From DASQHL01 sp963843685 (GTDB taxonomy: Bacteria; Chloroflexota; Dehalococcoidia; DSTF01; JACRBR01): DNA of 64,000 nt. The stretch covers positions 1 to 64,000 of the forward strand of contig CAWJLO010000020.1 in NCBI GenBank assembly GCA_963843685.1. The letters are read 5' to 3'. Position 1 is the stretch's first letter. Each line of letters begins with the position of its first letter. The notes under the pieces were generated by a model. That model had not been told where the DNA came from, did not search any database, and was given only the letters and a program-made list of their open reading frames with translations. Shown here one piece after another: positions 53,643 to 62,193 of this stretch. The position numbers and the translations under genes are program-made.

Positions 53643-54307
53643 CGGGCATGCGCGCCGCACTCATCCCCATGAAGGAGCTGTCACAGGCCAAGATGCGCCT
53701 CGCCGACGTGCTCGACCGCGCCGCCCGGGCGGAGCTCGCGCTCGCGATGCTCACCGACGTGCTCGAAGCCTGCACGCAGAGCGGCGTGTTCGACGTCGTC
53801 GCCGTCGTCAGCAGCGACAGCGAGGTCTGCTGGCACGCCCGTGACCACGGCGCGAAGCCGCTGGTGGAGCCCGCGACCCTCGGCGGTGGCCTGAACCCCG
53901 GCCTCACCTTCGCCCAGCGCTACCTCGGCCGGCGCGTCGCCGTCAGCGAGCTGGTCATCCTGCCCGCCGACGTGCCGCTCGTCCGCGCTGACGACGTGTG
54001 CGCGGTCGTCGAGGCGCTTGCGGCGACGGAAACGCCGCGCGTCGTCCTCGTCCGCTCGCGCGACAACGGCACGAACGCGCTGGCCCTCCGACCACCGGAA
54101 GCGATCGCCCCGAGCTACGGCCGGAACAGCGCGGACGCGCACCGTTCCGCCGCAGAGGCCGCCGGCATCGAGATCGTGGAGATGGACCTCCCCCGCCTCG
54201 CCTTCGACGTCGATGCGCCCGAGGATCTCGACGAGATGGCGTCACTGCCGCTCGGCGCTGCCACCGCCGGCTGGCTCGACGCCCGCGCCGGGCTGGCCCG
54301 CCGTTGA
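53639..54307 (+). CDS. cofC: 2-phospholactate/PEP guanylyltransferase CofC (FbiD)
   Basis: A 222-residue nucleotidyltransferase that makes LPPG or EPPG from GTP and 2-phospholactate or PEP, the step before CofD. RAALIPMKELSQAKMRLAD is the Rossmann-like N-terminus with the basic GTP-binding residues. VSSDSEVCWHARDHGAKPL, then ELVILPADVPLVRADDV, holds the metal-binding Asp. The DNGTNAL near residue 142 and SYGRNSADAH are the substrate loop. With a nitroreductase next to it, use of PEP (the FbiD route) is likely, since dehydro-F420-0 then needs reduction. The start is ATG 53639 or 53648. Confidence 0.93.
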   Translation: MTGMRAALIPMKELSQAKMRLADVLDRAARAELALAMLTDVLEACTQSGVFDVVAVVSSDSEVCWHARDHGAKPLVEPATLGGGLNPGLTFAQRYLGRRVAVSELVILPADVPLVRADDVCAVVEALAATETPRVVLVRSRDNGTNALALRPPEAIAPSYGRNSADAHRSAAEAAGIEIVEMDLPRLAFDVDAPEDLDEMASLPLGAATAGWLDARAGLARR

Positions 54308-54909
54308 TGGACGCGCTCGAAGCAATCCGCACGCGCCGCTCGCTGCGCCAGCTCTCCACCCGCGCGGTCGCACGCGATCTGATCGATGAGGCGCTGCGCA
54401 TGGCGATCCTTGCACCGGCACCGCATCACACGCGGCCGTGGCGCTACGTCGTGGTCTCTAGCGAACGGCGCGAAGCCCTCGCCGCGGCGATGGGCGCCGC
54501 GTGGCGCGCGGACCTCGAGCGCGACGGCCACCCGGCAGCGCTGATCGAGAAGCTGCTGGCGAAGTCTCGACGCCAGATCACGTCGGCGCCTGTGCTGATC
54601 GTCTCATGCCTGACACACGAAGGGCTGCGGGACTGGCCCGACGAGCGCCGGGCCCGCAACGAGTGGGCGATGGCGCAACAGTCGGCGGGCGCCGGCATGC
54701 AGAACCTCATGCTCGCCGCCCACGCGCTCGGCCTCGCCTCCTACTGGATCTCCGCGCCGCTCTTCGCGCCAGAGGCCGTGCGCGCCGCGCTCGACCTGCC
54801 CGACGACTTCGTCGCGCAGGCGTTCGTCGTGCTGGGCTACCCGGCCGAAGGCATGGCGCCGAAGCCGCGGCCCGCGGCCGATGAGGCGTCGCTCATCCTC
54901 GACCGATGA
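54307..54909 (+). CDS. FMN nitroreductase, FbiB C-terminal domain type
   Basis: A 200-residue nitroreductase-fold flavoprotein that starts in the cofC stop (TGATG). MDALEAIRTRRSLRQLSTRAV holds the FMN-phosphate Arg pair; AILAPAPHHTRPWRYVVV gives the N/HxRPW element, and GAGMQNLMLAAHALGLASYWIS the C-terminal FMN motif. AAPSPHHxQPWR and the 'SxPLFAPEAVRAALDLPDDF' order are typical of the FbiB C-terminal domain, which reduces dehydro-F420 to F420. Its coupling to cofDC supports that role here. The gamma-glutamyl ligase half of FbiB (CofE) is absent, so the two activities are separate genes. Confidence 0.85.
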   Translation: MDALEAIRTRRSLRQLSTRAVARDLIDEALRMAILAPAPHHTRPWRYVVVSSERREALAAAMGAAWRADLERDGHPAALIEKLLAKSRRQITSAPVLIVSCLTHEGLRDWPDERRARNEWAMAQQSAGAGMQNLMLAAHALGLASYWISAPLFAPEAVRAALDLPDDFVAQAFVVLGYPAEGMAPKPRPAADEASLILDR

Positions 54910-55065
54910 CCCGGTCCACCCGGCCCGAATCTACACGCTCGCGACCACGCGCCGCACGGCAGGCCGAACGCACGCCATGAACGGGACGATCGGCCGTCCC
55001 CGGGACCCCACGTCCGCGGCTATCGTGCAGGAAGGAGCGATAGAACCGGAAAGAGGGGGATTCCC
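54910..55065. other. Intergenic region, nothing recognised
   Basis: 156 bases between the nitroreductase and the flavin reductase. GGAAAGAGGGGGA upstream of 55066 is the ribosome site of the latter. No terminator or other structure stands out. Confidence 0.5.
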
Positions 55066-55590
55066 ATGGCCACGACCACGAAGATTGAAGAAGTGATGGA
55101 CCTCATGCCGTACGGGCTCTATGTCGTCGGTTCCTCCGACGGCCAGGGCGACGCGGACGGCATGATGGCCGACTGGTTGATGCAGGTCTCGTTCTCGCCG
55201 CGGCTGCTCGCCGTCGCCCTCGAGCGGGACGCGCGGACGCTGCAGAACATCAAGACGACGGGTGTCTTCAGCGTCAACCTGCTGCCCCAGACCGACCCAG
55301 GCATGGCGCTGGCCTCCAAGTTCGCGCAGCCCTACTACGAGGCGAAGATCGCCGGGCGAGCCGAGAACCCCGCCCGCATCCACCACAAGCTGGACAACGT
55401 GGCGCACACGCTGAGCGCGCGCGGCTGTCCCATGCTCGGCGACGCGATGGCCTGGATCGAGTGCGAAGTGGACCAGCTCATCGACACGGGCGACCACGTC
55501 CTTGCCATCGGCCGCGTGATGGAGGCCCAGCACACGCGCGAGGCGGAGCCGCTGACGTCGACCTATACGGGCTGGAACTACAGCGGCTAG
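55066..55590 (+). CDS. Flavin reductase-like (FMN-binding split barrel) protein
   Basis: A 174-residue protein of the flavin_reduct family (HpaC-like). LMPYGLYVVGSSDGQGDAD is the first strand pair; GMMADWLMQVSFSPRLLAVA carries the flavin-phosphate turn, and NIKTTGVFSVNLLP follows. A C-terminal LPxGDHVLAIGRV-like strand with GDHVLAIGRVMEA and STYTGWNYSG ends it. Members reduce FMN with NAD(P)H for partner monooxygenases, or are F420- or flavin-dependent oxidoreductases. Being next to the F420 genes is suggestive but not proof. AGAGGGGGA precedes the ATG. Confidence 0.85.
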   Translation: MATTTKIEEVMDLMPYGLYVVGSSDGQGDADGMMADWLMQVSFSPRLLAVALERDARTLQNIKTTGVFSVNLLPQTDPGMALASKFAQPYYEAKIAGRAENPARIHHKLDNVAHTLSARGCPMLGDAMAWIECEVDQLIDTGDHVLAIGRVMEAQHTREAEPLTSTYTGWNYSG

Positions 55591-55596
55591 TCCGCT

Positions 55597-56169
55597 CTAG
55601 GACACCACGACCTGGATGTGGAATACGCGCGACGGCAGTTCGCACGCTGGCGTCGCACTGCGGCACTGCGGGTCGCCGGTCGCCGTCAGCGTGATCTCGC
55701 CCGCGGCGCGCGCCTCGTACACGCCCTGCGCGCCGCGCACGACGGTGATGTTGACCACACGGCCCACCACGCTGTCGTTAGTGACTTCGACGTTCCAGTC
55801 GTAGATATCGTCCCCCAGACTCAGCACGAACCGCTCGCCCACGTGCATCGTCACCGTTGCACCGTCGTCGTCGAGCGTCACCGTATCCGGCGACGCGAGC
55901 GTTTCGACTGTCGGCCCCGGCGTGGGTGGCGTGAGTTCCGGTTCAGTGGCCACGGCCGTCGCCGGCGGTACCGCTACCCGCGTAGCCGGGGGGTCCACCG
56001 TCACGGTCGGCGGTGACACCGTCGACGCCACGACGGTCGCAGTCGGCGCAGCCACGGTCGCGCTGGGCGCAGCGGTGGATGTCGCCCTGCCCCCCGACGC
56101 GCCGCCGCACGCCGCCGCACCAATCGCAACGGCCGCGAGTGCGGCCGTCACCGTTATGTCGAGTCTCAT
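55597..56169 (-). CDS. Putative lipoprotein with Thr/Val/Pro-rich linker
   Basis: A 190-residue protein from ATG 56169, with AAGGTGAG upstream (a GTG at 56178 is an alternative). The signal peptide is short (MRLDITVTAALAAVAIG) and ends in the lipobox GAAACGG. A ~70-residue Thr/Val/Ala/Pro linker leads to a compact C-terminal domain of about 95 residues: VTMHVGERFVLSLGDDIYDW, then VYEARAAGEITLTATGDP and SRVFHIQVVV. This looks like a chagasin/I42-type or proteinase-inhibitor Ig-like fold, where a 'G.. f.l.L..n...Gy.W' pattern is usual. It is probably on the outer membrane-facing surface. Not further identified. Confidence 0.75.
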   Translation of the reverse strand: MRLDITVTAALAAVAIGAAACGGASGGRATSTAAPSATVAAPTATVVASTVSPPTVTVDPPATRVAVPPATAVATEPELTPPTPGPTVETLASPDTVTLDDDGATVTMHVGERFVLSLGDDIYDWNVEVTNDSVVGRVVNITVVRGAQGVYEARAAGEITLTATGDPQCRSATPACELPSRVFHIQVVVS

Positions 56170-56275
56170 CGCTCTCACCTTCGTCTACAACATCCGCGGT
56201 TATGGATGAGACGGCGGCGGCACCGAAAAGGTTCCCGGCGCGGGAGGAATCTCGGGACGGCGCGATAGGTCGAGG

Positions 56276-56749
56276 CTATCGTGGAGCGCGTATCGCCTCG
56301 CGGGTCTCCCGGATCTGCTCGAAGTGCTCGCGCGGGTGTTCGTTCTGCCGCTGCGCCCTGGTCGCGACGGTCACGTCGCCACGCACCGGATGCCGCCCCG
56401 GCCTCCGCCATCCAGCGTCCGGTAGCCCCTCCAGCAGCACCGCCACGCGCTCCCACGCCTCCCGCACCTCGCTCAACAGCACGGCGATGTCCGCGTCTGC
56501 GTAGCCGGCCTCGGCCACCAGCGCGCGTTCGTCGTAGCCCGGCAGGTACGGCTCGTCCTCGTCCAGCAGCCGCAGGATGCGGGCATGCTCGATCTCGGCG
56601 CCATCGCGCAGATGGCCGACGATCTCCACGATCGACCACGCGTCGTCCGCGGGCCGCTCGCGCATCTCCCGGTCGGACAGACCGCCGATCAGCTCGTCCA
56701 GCTCATCGCCGAGCCGCCGAATGCCGGTGACCTGCTCTGCTGGCGACAT
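56276..56749 (-). CDS. DinB-family protein
   Basis: A 157-residue four-helix-bundle protein from ATG 56749 (MSPAEQVTG), overlapping the previous stop. LSDREMRERPADDAWSIVEI and VGHLRDGAEIEHARILRLLDE fit DinB_2/YfiT-like metal-thiol-transferase relatives, in which the W-S-x-x-E-x-x-x-H-x-x-D pattern supplies a metal His. The second His lies in NEHPREHFEQI near the C-terminus. Function in these proteins is mostly unknown (bacillithiol or mycothiol S-transfer in a few). The 106-base gap to the lipoprotein downstream holds nothing evident. Confidence 0.85.
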   Translation of the reverse strand: MSPAEQVTGIRRLGDELDELIGGLSDREMRERPADDAWSIVEIVGHLRDGAEIEHARILRLLDEDEPYLPGYDERALVAEAGYADADIAVLLSEVREAWERVAVLLEGLPDAGWRRPGRHPVRGDVTVATRAQRQNEHPREHFEQIRETREAIRAPR

Positions 56750-57000
56750 CACCGGTCCGGACGCCGCCCGACGACCACGTACCACGGCTCCGTGCCCGGC
56801 GGATCCTCCGCCAGCGCATGCACCTTCGCCAGGGCGCCCACCGTGACGTCCGTAAATCCCGCCGCCTCGAACATGGCCACGATCGGCTCGGTCGAACGCA
56901 TCTGCATCGCCGGCACGTTGCCGCCGTGCGCCTCGTACTGCGACGCGATCGTGCTCCAGAACCCTGTGATCCGCTCCTGCACGTCGTCCGACGATGTCAT
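56749..57000 (-). CDS. Internally deleted methyltransferase-like protein
   Basis: An 83-residue frame that looks like the two ends of a class I methyltransferase joined without the middle. The N-terminus ERITGFWSTIASQYEAHGGN is the usual opening helix before motif I. It runs straight into PIVAMFEAAGFTDVTVGAL and GTEPWYVVVGRRPDR, the late helix and final strands. The SAM-binding glycine-rich motif and the motif II-III acidic residues are missing, so it cannot be an active enzyme. The reading frame, start and ATGA overlap with the DinB gene are intact, so it is still translated or was lost recently by an in-frame deletion. Confidence 0.6.
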   Translation of the reverse strand: MTSSDDVQERITGFWSTIASQYEAHGGNVPAMQMRSTEPIVAMFEAAGFTDVTVGALAKVHALAEDPPGTEPWYVVVGRRPDR

Positions 57001-57066
57001 GCGCTCACCTCCACCGGGATCGTAGAGCGACCGGGCGCACCGCGATTGTACGAACGGAACCTCGCC

Positions 57067-57837
57067 CTACGCCGGGACGGGAGAAACCTCCGCCAGGAAC
57101 TCCACCGCCGCCTCCGCCAGCTTCCGCCCGACCGCCGTCAGGTGGTCGCCCGGCACCTTCACGAACTTCGCGCCCGGGATCGCCGCCGCCAGCTTGTCGG
57201 CCGGCCCCGCCAGCGTGTCGCCCTCGCCGATCAACACCAGCACCGGCAGCGTCACCCTGCCGAACGCCGCCGGGTCGTACGAGTGCCGCCGCGGCGTCTT
57301 CTGCATCGCCGCCAGGGCCCCGAGGTCGTTGCCCGACCGCTCGGCGAAGATGCGAAAGCCGCGCGCCGTCTCGTTCTCCGACTTCCCGCCGTCGTCGCTC
57401 TCCATCGCCCGCGCGATCGCTTCGCCCCGCTCCCGCGGCGGGCCGCCGGTCGCGATCGCGTCGCCGATGCCGGCGAGGATCACGCTGCGGAAGCGCTCCG
57501 GCCGCGTCGTCAGCAGCGTCGCCGAGATGATCCCGCCCATCGAGTACCCCATCAGGTCCGCCGTCTCGATGCCCAGGTGGTCCATGAGCGCGAGCACGTC
57601 CTTCGCCATCGCGTTGTCGGCGTACGCCTGCGGGTCGTGCGGCTTGCCGCTCTGTCCGTGGCCGCGGCAGTCGAGCGCCACAACGCGCCGCCCCGACTTC
57701 ACCAGCGCATCGAAGATCCCCGGCCGCCGCCAGTTCCCCTCGAGGCTGCTCGCGAACCCGTGCACCAGCACGATGTCCGGCCCGCTGCCTTCCACAACGT
57801 AGTTAATGGGCACACCGGCTGAGTCAAACGTGGGCAT
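57067..57837 (-). CDS. Alpha/beta-fold hydrolase
   Basis: A 256-residue cytoplasmic serine hydrolase. IVLVHGFASSLEGNWR is the oxyanion-hole strand (HG motif), LMGYSMGGIISATLL the nucleophile elbow with Ser in G-Y-S-M-G near residue 99, VLVLIGEGDTLAGP the acid turn, and KVPGDHLTAVG the catalytic His near 232. All three residues of the triad are present, unlike the hydrolase half of the cyclase fusion at 15900. It is close to epoxide hydrolases, haloperoxidases or esterases of the MhpC/PcaD type; the substrate is not predictable. Confidence 0.92.
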   Translation of the reverse strand: MPTFDSAGVPINYVVEGSGPDIVLVHGFASSLEGNWRRPGIFDALVKSGRRVVALDCRGHGQSGKPHDPQAYADNAMAKDVLALMDHLGIETADLMGYSMGGIISATLLTTRPERFRSVILAGIGDAIATGGPPRERGEAIARAMESDDGGKSENETARGFRIFAERSGNDLGALAAMQKTPRRHSYDPAAFGRVTLPVLVLIGEGDTLAGPADKLAAAIPGAKFVKVPGDHLTAVGRKLAEAAVEFLAEVSPVPA

Positions 57838-57869
57838 GGCTCACCTCCGCTTCGATCCTACGCCCGGCG

Positions 57870-58301
57870 CTACTTCCAGACGAACCGTCCGTCCTCGTCG
57901 AACGTGTCCGGCGCCCACACGACCTCCCACAGGTTGCCCTCCGGGTCGGCGAAGTACGCCGAACGCCCACCCCAGAACGCGTCCTCGGGCTCCTTCGTGA
58001 TCCGCGCGCCCGCGGCCCGCAACTCGGCGATGGTCGCGTCCACCAGCTCCGCCCGCTCGACGTTGATGGCCAGCGTCACGCCGCGAAACGCCGTCGAGCG
58101 CGGCGGCGCCGGCACGCGTCCGTCCTCCGCCAGGTTCTCGTACGGGAACAGCGCGAGGATCGCGCCGCCCGTCAGGAACGTCGCGAACTCGTCGCTGCTC
58201 GACTCCTTCTCCGGCCACCCCAGCCCGCGATAGAACGCCCGCATCGCCGCCATGTCGTGCGCGCCAAGCGTCACGACGGTAATGCGTGCGTGGACTGTCA
58301 T
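57870..58301 (-). CDS. VOC-family (glyoxalase-like) protein
   Basis: A 143-residue protein with the two beta-alpha-beta modules of the VOC superfamily: ITVVTLGAHDMAAMRAFYRG and LGWPEKESSSDEFATF first, then GVTLAINVERAELVDATI and FWGGRSAYFADPEGNLWEVVW. The Asp-Pro-Glu-Gly-Asn-x-Trp-Glu end is the most common signature and gives a metal-ligand Glu. Related single-gene VOC proteins include dioxygenases, isomerases and antibiotic-resistance proteins. It lies 32 bases upstream of the alpha/beta hydrolase gene on the same strand. Confidence 0.9.
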   Translation of the reverse strand: MTVHARITVVTLGAHDMAAMRAFYRGLGWPEKESSSDEFATFLTGGAILALFPYENLAEDGRVPAPPRSTAFRGVTLAINVERAELVDATIAELRAAGARITKEPEDAFWGGRSAYFADPEGNLWEVVWAPDTFDEDGRFVWK

Positions 58302-58364
58302 CCCGTACCTCCTCGCTGAGGTTCGGAGGGGGAAGGAGCTTCCCCTCCCCCTCCACCATCGTGC

Positions 58365-58658
58365 TCACCGCGGACACTCGGGCAGGCTGAGCAGGTTGTT
58401 CTGCGTCACGCCGTCCGGCTTAGTAGTCAGGTACTTGTGACCAGCCGCACTCTTCTCGACGATGACATCGACCGGGACTCCGGCACGTCCGACCACGTAG
58501 AACGACCAGCGCCCGGACTCGGAGCCTTCGATGGCTTGCTGCTGGGACAATCGCCATCGCGCTCCACCTGGATTGATACCGCCCACGTACTCGATGCGCT
58601 CGTATGGGTTGTATCGATCTGCCTTGTTCACGCATTTGATCTCGATGCGCTCTGCCAC
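58365..58658 (-). CDS. DUF3892-family protein
   Basis: A 97-residue protein; I choose the GTG at 58658, because AAGGAG stands eight bases before it, over the in-frame ATG at 58679. IEIKCVNKADRYNPYERIEY, VGGINPGGARWRLSQQQAI and LTTKPDGVTQNNLLSLPECP are the full DUF3892 pattern. Function unknown; such genes are scattered across bacteria and often lie in mobile or variable regions. The region around it has visibly lower GC than its flanks. An inverted repeat lies 70 bases upstream. Confidence 0.85.
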   Translation of the reverse strand: MAERIEIKCVNKADRYNPYERIEYVGGINPGGARWRLSQQQAIEGSESGRWSFYVVGRAGVPVDVIVEKSAAGHKYLTTKPDGVTQNNLLSLPECPR

Positions 58659-58727
58659 GTTCAACACTCCTTGCCTCATCAGATGAGGAAAGCCAGCGAG
58701 CGTCCCATCGCGCGTCGCACCAACGCA

Positions 58728-58747
58728 TTGCCATGTTAAAATGGCAA
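58728..58747 (-). promoter_or_regulatory. Palindromic operator candidate upstream of the DUF3892 gene
   Basis: TTGCCAT-GTTAAA-ATGGCAA is a perfect 7-bp inverted repeat with a 6-base AT-rich centre. It lies 70 to 90 bases upstream of the DUF3892 start. The AT-rich centre stands out from this GC-rich DNA and could be part of a promoter. The rest of 58660-58907 holds nothing I recognise. Confidence 0.4.
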
Positions 58748-58907
58748 AGGACGCGTGCCGCCAGCACTGATTCAGAGCCTCGGGTAGTCGCCCTCGCTCT
58801 CAACAGTCAGAGCGACGAACCGAGACGGTGCGCGTTAAACGGGAGTATCAGCTACGGCTGGTGCTCCCGTTATGCTTCCTGCCGGTTCACATCGGATCAC
58901 CTCCTCC

Positions 58908-59303
58908 TTAGATGAGTGGAGTAGATGAGTGGAGCCGTCGCTTCTCGGTGTGGATCGGCGCCTCCAAGTCGGCAACGAGATACGGCTCATTCCACTCACC
59001 CTTATAGCGGGCTGTCGCGCTCGTATCAACGTCATAATAGCGTAGGAACGAGCGCGCTGTGATGATCCACGACGCCCCTGTCGCCACAGACCGCACTGGA
59101 TGTGCGGCGTCCTCAGACGCATCGCACGCTCGCACACCGATCCTGTGCTTCTCCCTGTCATACGCCAGAATCACATGGGTCGGAGATCCTAGGCGCTCGT
59201 ACGCCATCTTGTTGAGACCCACGGATCCGGATCGCATCACGGTGATGACAGGGAAACCAAACCTCGCGCGGCCGCCCCGTTGCCTGAATTCTTCGAACGG
59301 CAT
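58908..59303 (-). CDS. Hypothetical protein
   Basis: A 131-residue protein from ATG 59303 with GGAGGG upstream. Balanced composition, no signal peptide or membrane helix: MPFEEFRQRGGRARFGFPVI, LNKMAYERLGSPTHVILAYD, RIGVRACDASEDAAHPVRSV and TARSFLRYYDVDTSATAR. The patterned strands and the 'k..ay..lg.p..v...yd' segment suggest a small alpha/beta fold, which I have seen in uncharacterised prokaryotic proteins but cannot name. It lies in the low-GC pocket with the DUF3892 gene and is co-oriented with it. Confidence 0.7.
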   Translation of the reverse strand: MPFEEFRQRGGRARFGFPVITVMRSGSVGLNKMAYERLGSPTHVILAYDREKHRIGVRACDASEDAAHPVRSVATGASWIITARSFLRYYDVDTSATARYKGEWNEPYLVADLEAPIHTEKRRLHSSTPLI

Positions 59304-59384
59304 GCGTTAGCCCTCCGCACCTAGTGTAGCAGAGACAACGACTATGACTGCCGTACGGATGTTCTTATTTCCCGAAAGAGGGTC

Positions 59385-60331
<947 letters not shown>

Positions 60332-60334
60332 GGG

Positions 60335-60757
60335 TTAGACGGCGCGCGCCGGACGCCGGGAGGCCCAGTCGCGCACGTACTTGATGATGTCTTCGGTGGA
60401 CGTCCCCGGCCCGAAGATCGCCTGGAACCCCGTCTGCTTCAGCGGCTCGATGTCGGCGTCGGGGATGATGCCGCCGGCGAACAGCAGCACCTCGTCGGGG
60501 TTGATCTCGCGGTCGCGCAGCGCCTTCACCACGCGCGGGAACAGCTCCATGTGCGCGCCGGAGAGGATGCTCAGCCCGATGACGTCGACGTCCTCCTGCA
60601 GCGCCGCCTCGGCGATCATCTCGGGCGTCTGGCGGATGCCCGTGTAGATGACCTCCATCCCGGCGTCCCGCAGCGCCCGCGCGACGACCTTCGCCCCACG
60701 GTCGTGCCCGTCCAGCCCCGGCTTCGCAATCAGCACGCGGATCTTGTCGTCAGCCAT
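60335..60757 (-). CDS. Cobalamin B12-binding domain protein (methylmalonyl-CoA mutase small subunit)
   Basis: A 140-residue B12-binding Rossmann domain, equal to the C-terminal third of methylmalonyl-CoA mutase. VLIAKPGLDGHDRGAKVVAR carries D-x-H-x-x-G, whose His ligates cobalt base-off. Next are GMEVIYTGIRQTPEMIAEAAL, VIGLSILSGAHMELFP, with the S-x-L motif, and LLFAGGIIPDADIEPLKQTG. Being a separate gene, it should pair with a catalytic subunit encoded outside the window. MeaB follows three bases later, as expected for a mutase chaperone. Confidence 0.92.
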   Translation of the reverse strand: MADDKIRVLIAKPGLDGHDRGAKVVARALRDAGMEVIYTGIRQTPEMIAEAALQEDVDVIGLSILSGAHMELFPRVVKALRDREINPDEVLLFAGGIIPDADIEPLKQTGFQAIFGPGTSTEDIIKYVRDWASRRPARAV

Positions 60758-60843
60758 AGCGGGGGGATCATAACGATGATCGGCAATTGGCGAAACGCCG
60801 CTGTCAACGCTGGCGGTCGAAGACCATCATCCGCTCGGTACGG

Positions 60844-62193
60844 TTAGCTTCGCTGAATCAGCTGGATCGACACGCCGTTGGCGCTGAACTTGTTCACCCG
60901 CGCGATCCGCGTCCCCGCGAACAGGCCCGGCTCCACGTCCGACACCACCACGCCCTTCGCGCGCAGGTCGCGCACCGCCGCGTCGATGTCGTCCACCTGG
61001 ATCGAGATCGAGAACATGCCGGGGCCGCGCTCGGCCATCGTCTGGGCGATGCGGTGGTCCTCCGTCAGCGGCTGGATCAGCTCGATGAACGCGTTGCCAG
61101 CCGGCAGCTTCGCTATCCGGAAGTGCGTGCCCTCCGGCTCCAGCGTCTCGTCCAGCCGGAGGCCCAGCGTCCCCGCCCACGTCCCCACCGTCGTCGCCAG
61201 GTCCGGGGTCGAAATCACCACGTGGTCGAGCCCCATCGCGTTGAACGCGCGCTGCTCCGGCGCGTTGTCGAACGCCATGCCGTGCGGCGCCCGCGACTCA
61301 GGTTTGAACGACTCCGGCGTGTGTTCGATGAGCAGCGTCGCCACGCCGTGCGTGCGCGGCCCCTTCGCCGTCGCGACGAGCGTGCCCGGCTTGATCCCCG
61401 GCCGCGGCCCCGACGTCTCGATGCCGGCCTCGTTCAGCCGATCGCACGTCGCCTGCAGGTTGTCGACGCCCCAGGCCATGCCCCACATGCGGTCGGGCTT
61501 GCCGAGGCCCTCTTTCGTCTGCATCGCGCCGCCGCTGATCTCCACCGTGATGTCGGCGAGCCGGAAGAAGAGGATGCGCGTGTTGCGCTCCGGGAACGTG
61601 CGATCCAGCGCCAGCCGCGCCTCCAGCACGTCGCCCCACAGGCGCCGCGACGCCTCCATGTCGGCGCTCAGCACCACCGCGTGGTCCATCCGCTTCACGA
61701 ACGCGCCGCCTTCGGCAGTCACCTCGGCCGGCGGCAGCGCATCGGCCGGAGACTTGTGCTGGATGAAGAAGATGCGCGCGCCGTTGCTGGACTTCAGCGG
61801 CACGCGCGCGTTGCGCCACTCGCGGTGCGCACCCGTGTCGACGTCGATCCCATCACCGTCGGCGGGGTCCAGTGCCTCCAGCCCGCGCACACGCGCCGCG
61901 CGCACCGTCGCATCGACGTCCGTCGTGCCCAGCGCCAGCGCGTACACGCCCTCGCCCTGCACGTCGAAGAAGCGCGCCAGCTCGCCGGCCCACTTCGCGT
62001 CACCCTTGCCCGAACCGAGGCTCAGCAGCTCCACGTACGTGTTGTCGATGCGGAAGAGGGTGTTACGCGTGCCGTAGCTCGGATGCTCGCCTCGCCATGA
62101 AGGCCGCCGCCCGAACAGCGCGCTGTAGTCGGCCGTCGCCGCCTCCAGGTCCTGCACGGCGATCACCACGTGGTCCAGCGTCAGGTCACTCAT
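60844..62193 (-). CDS. VOC-superfamily protein with three or more epimerase-like modules
   Basis: A 449-residue protein built from repeated glyoxalase modules. The start is ATG 62193, overlapping the mce stop (ATGA). Each unit opens with a similar strand: LDHVVIAVQDLEAATADY at the N-terminus, RMDHAVVLSADMEASRRLWG near 165 and LDHVVISTPDLATTVGTWAG near 320. Closing strands include IFFIQHK, TLLIEHT and VSIQLIQR. Modules of about 150 residues with His in the LDHVV strand are the methylmalonyl-CoA epimerase/VOC type. Its place between mce and the mutase subunit suggests a CoA-ester isomerase or dioxygenase of the same pathway. The exact reaction is unknown. Confidence 0.85.
   Translation of the reverse strand: MSDLTLDHVVIAVQDLEAATADYSALFGRRPSWRGEHPSYGTRNTLFRIDNTYVELLSLGSGKGDAKWAGELARFFDVQGEGVYALALGTTDVDATVRAARVRGLEALDPADGDGIDVDTGAHREWRNARVPLKSSNGARIFFIQHKSPADALPPAEVTAEGGAFVKRMDHAVVLSADMEASRRLWGDVLEARLALDRTFPERNTRILFFRLADITVEISGGAMQTKEGLGKPDRMWGMAWGVDNLQATCDRLNEAGIETSGPRPGIKPGTLVATAKGPRTHGVATLLIEHTPESFKPESRAPHGMAFDNAPEQRAFNAMGLDHVVISTPDLATTVGTWAGTLGLRLDETLEPEGTHFRIAKLPAGNAFIELIQPLTEDHRIAQTMAERGPGMFSISIQVDDIDAAVRDLRAKGVVVSDVEPGLFAGTRIARVNKFSANGVSIQLIQRS

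Noticed and set aside
58733..58915. A 60-residue plus-strand frame between the DUF3892 gene and the hypothetical gene
   Set aside because: No ribosome site, mixed shadow-like composition, and it crosses the palindrome and the opposite gene's end.
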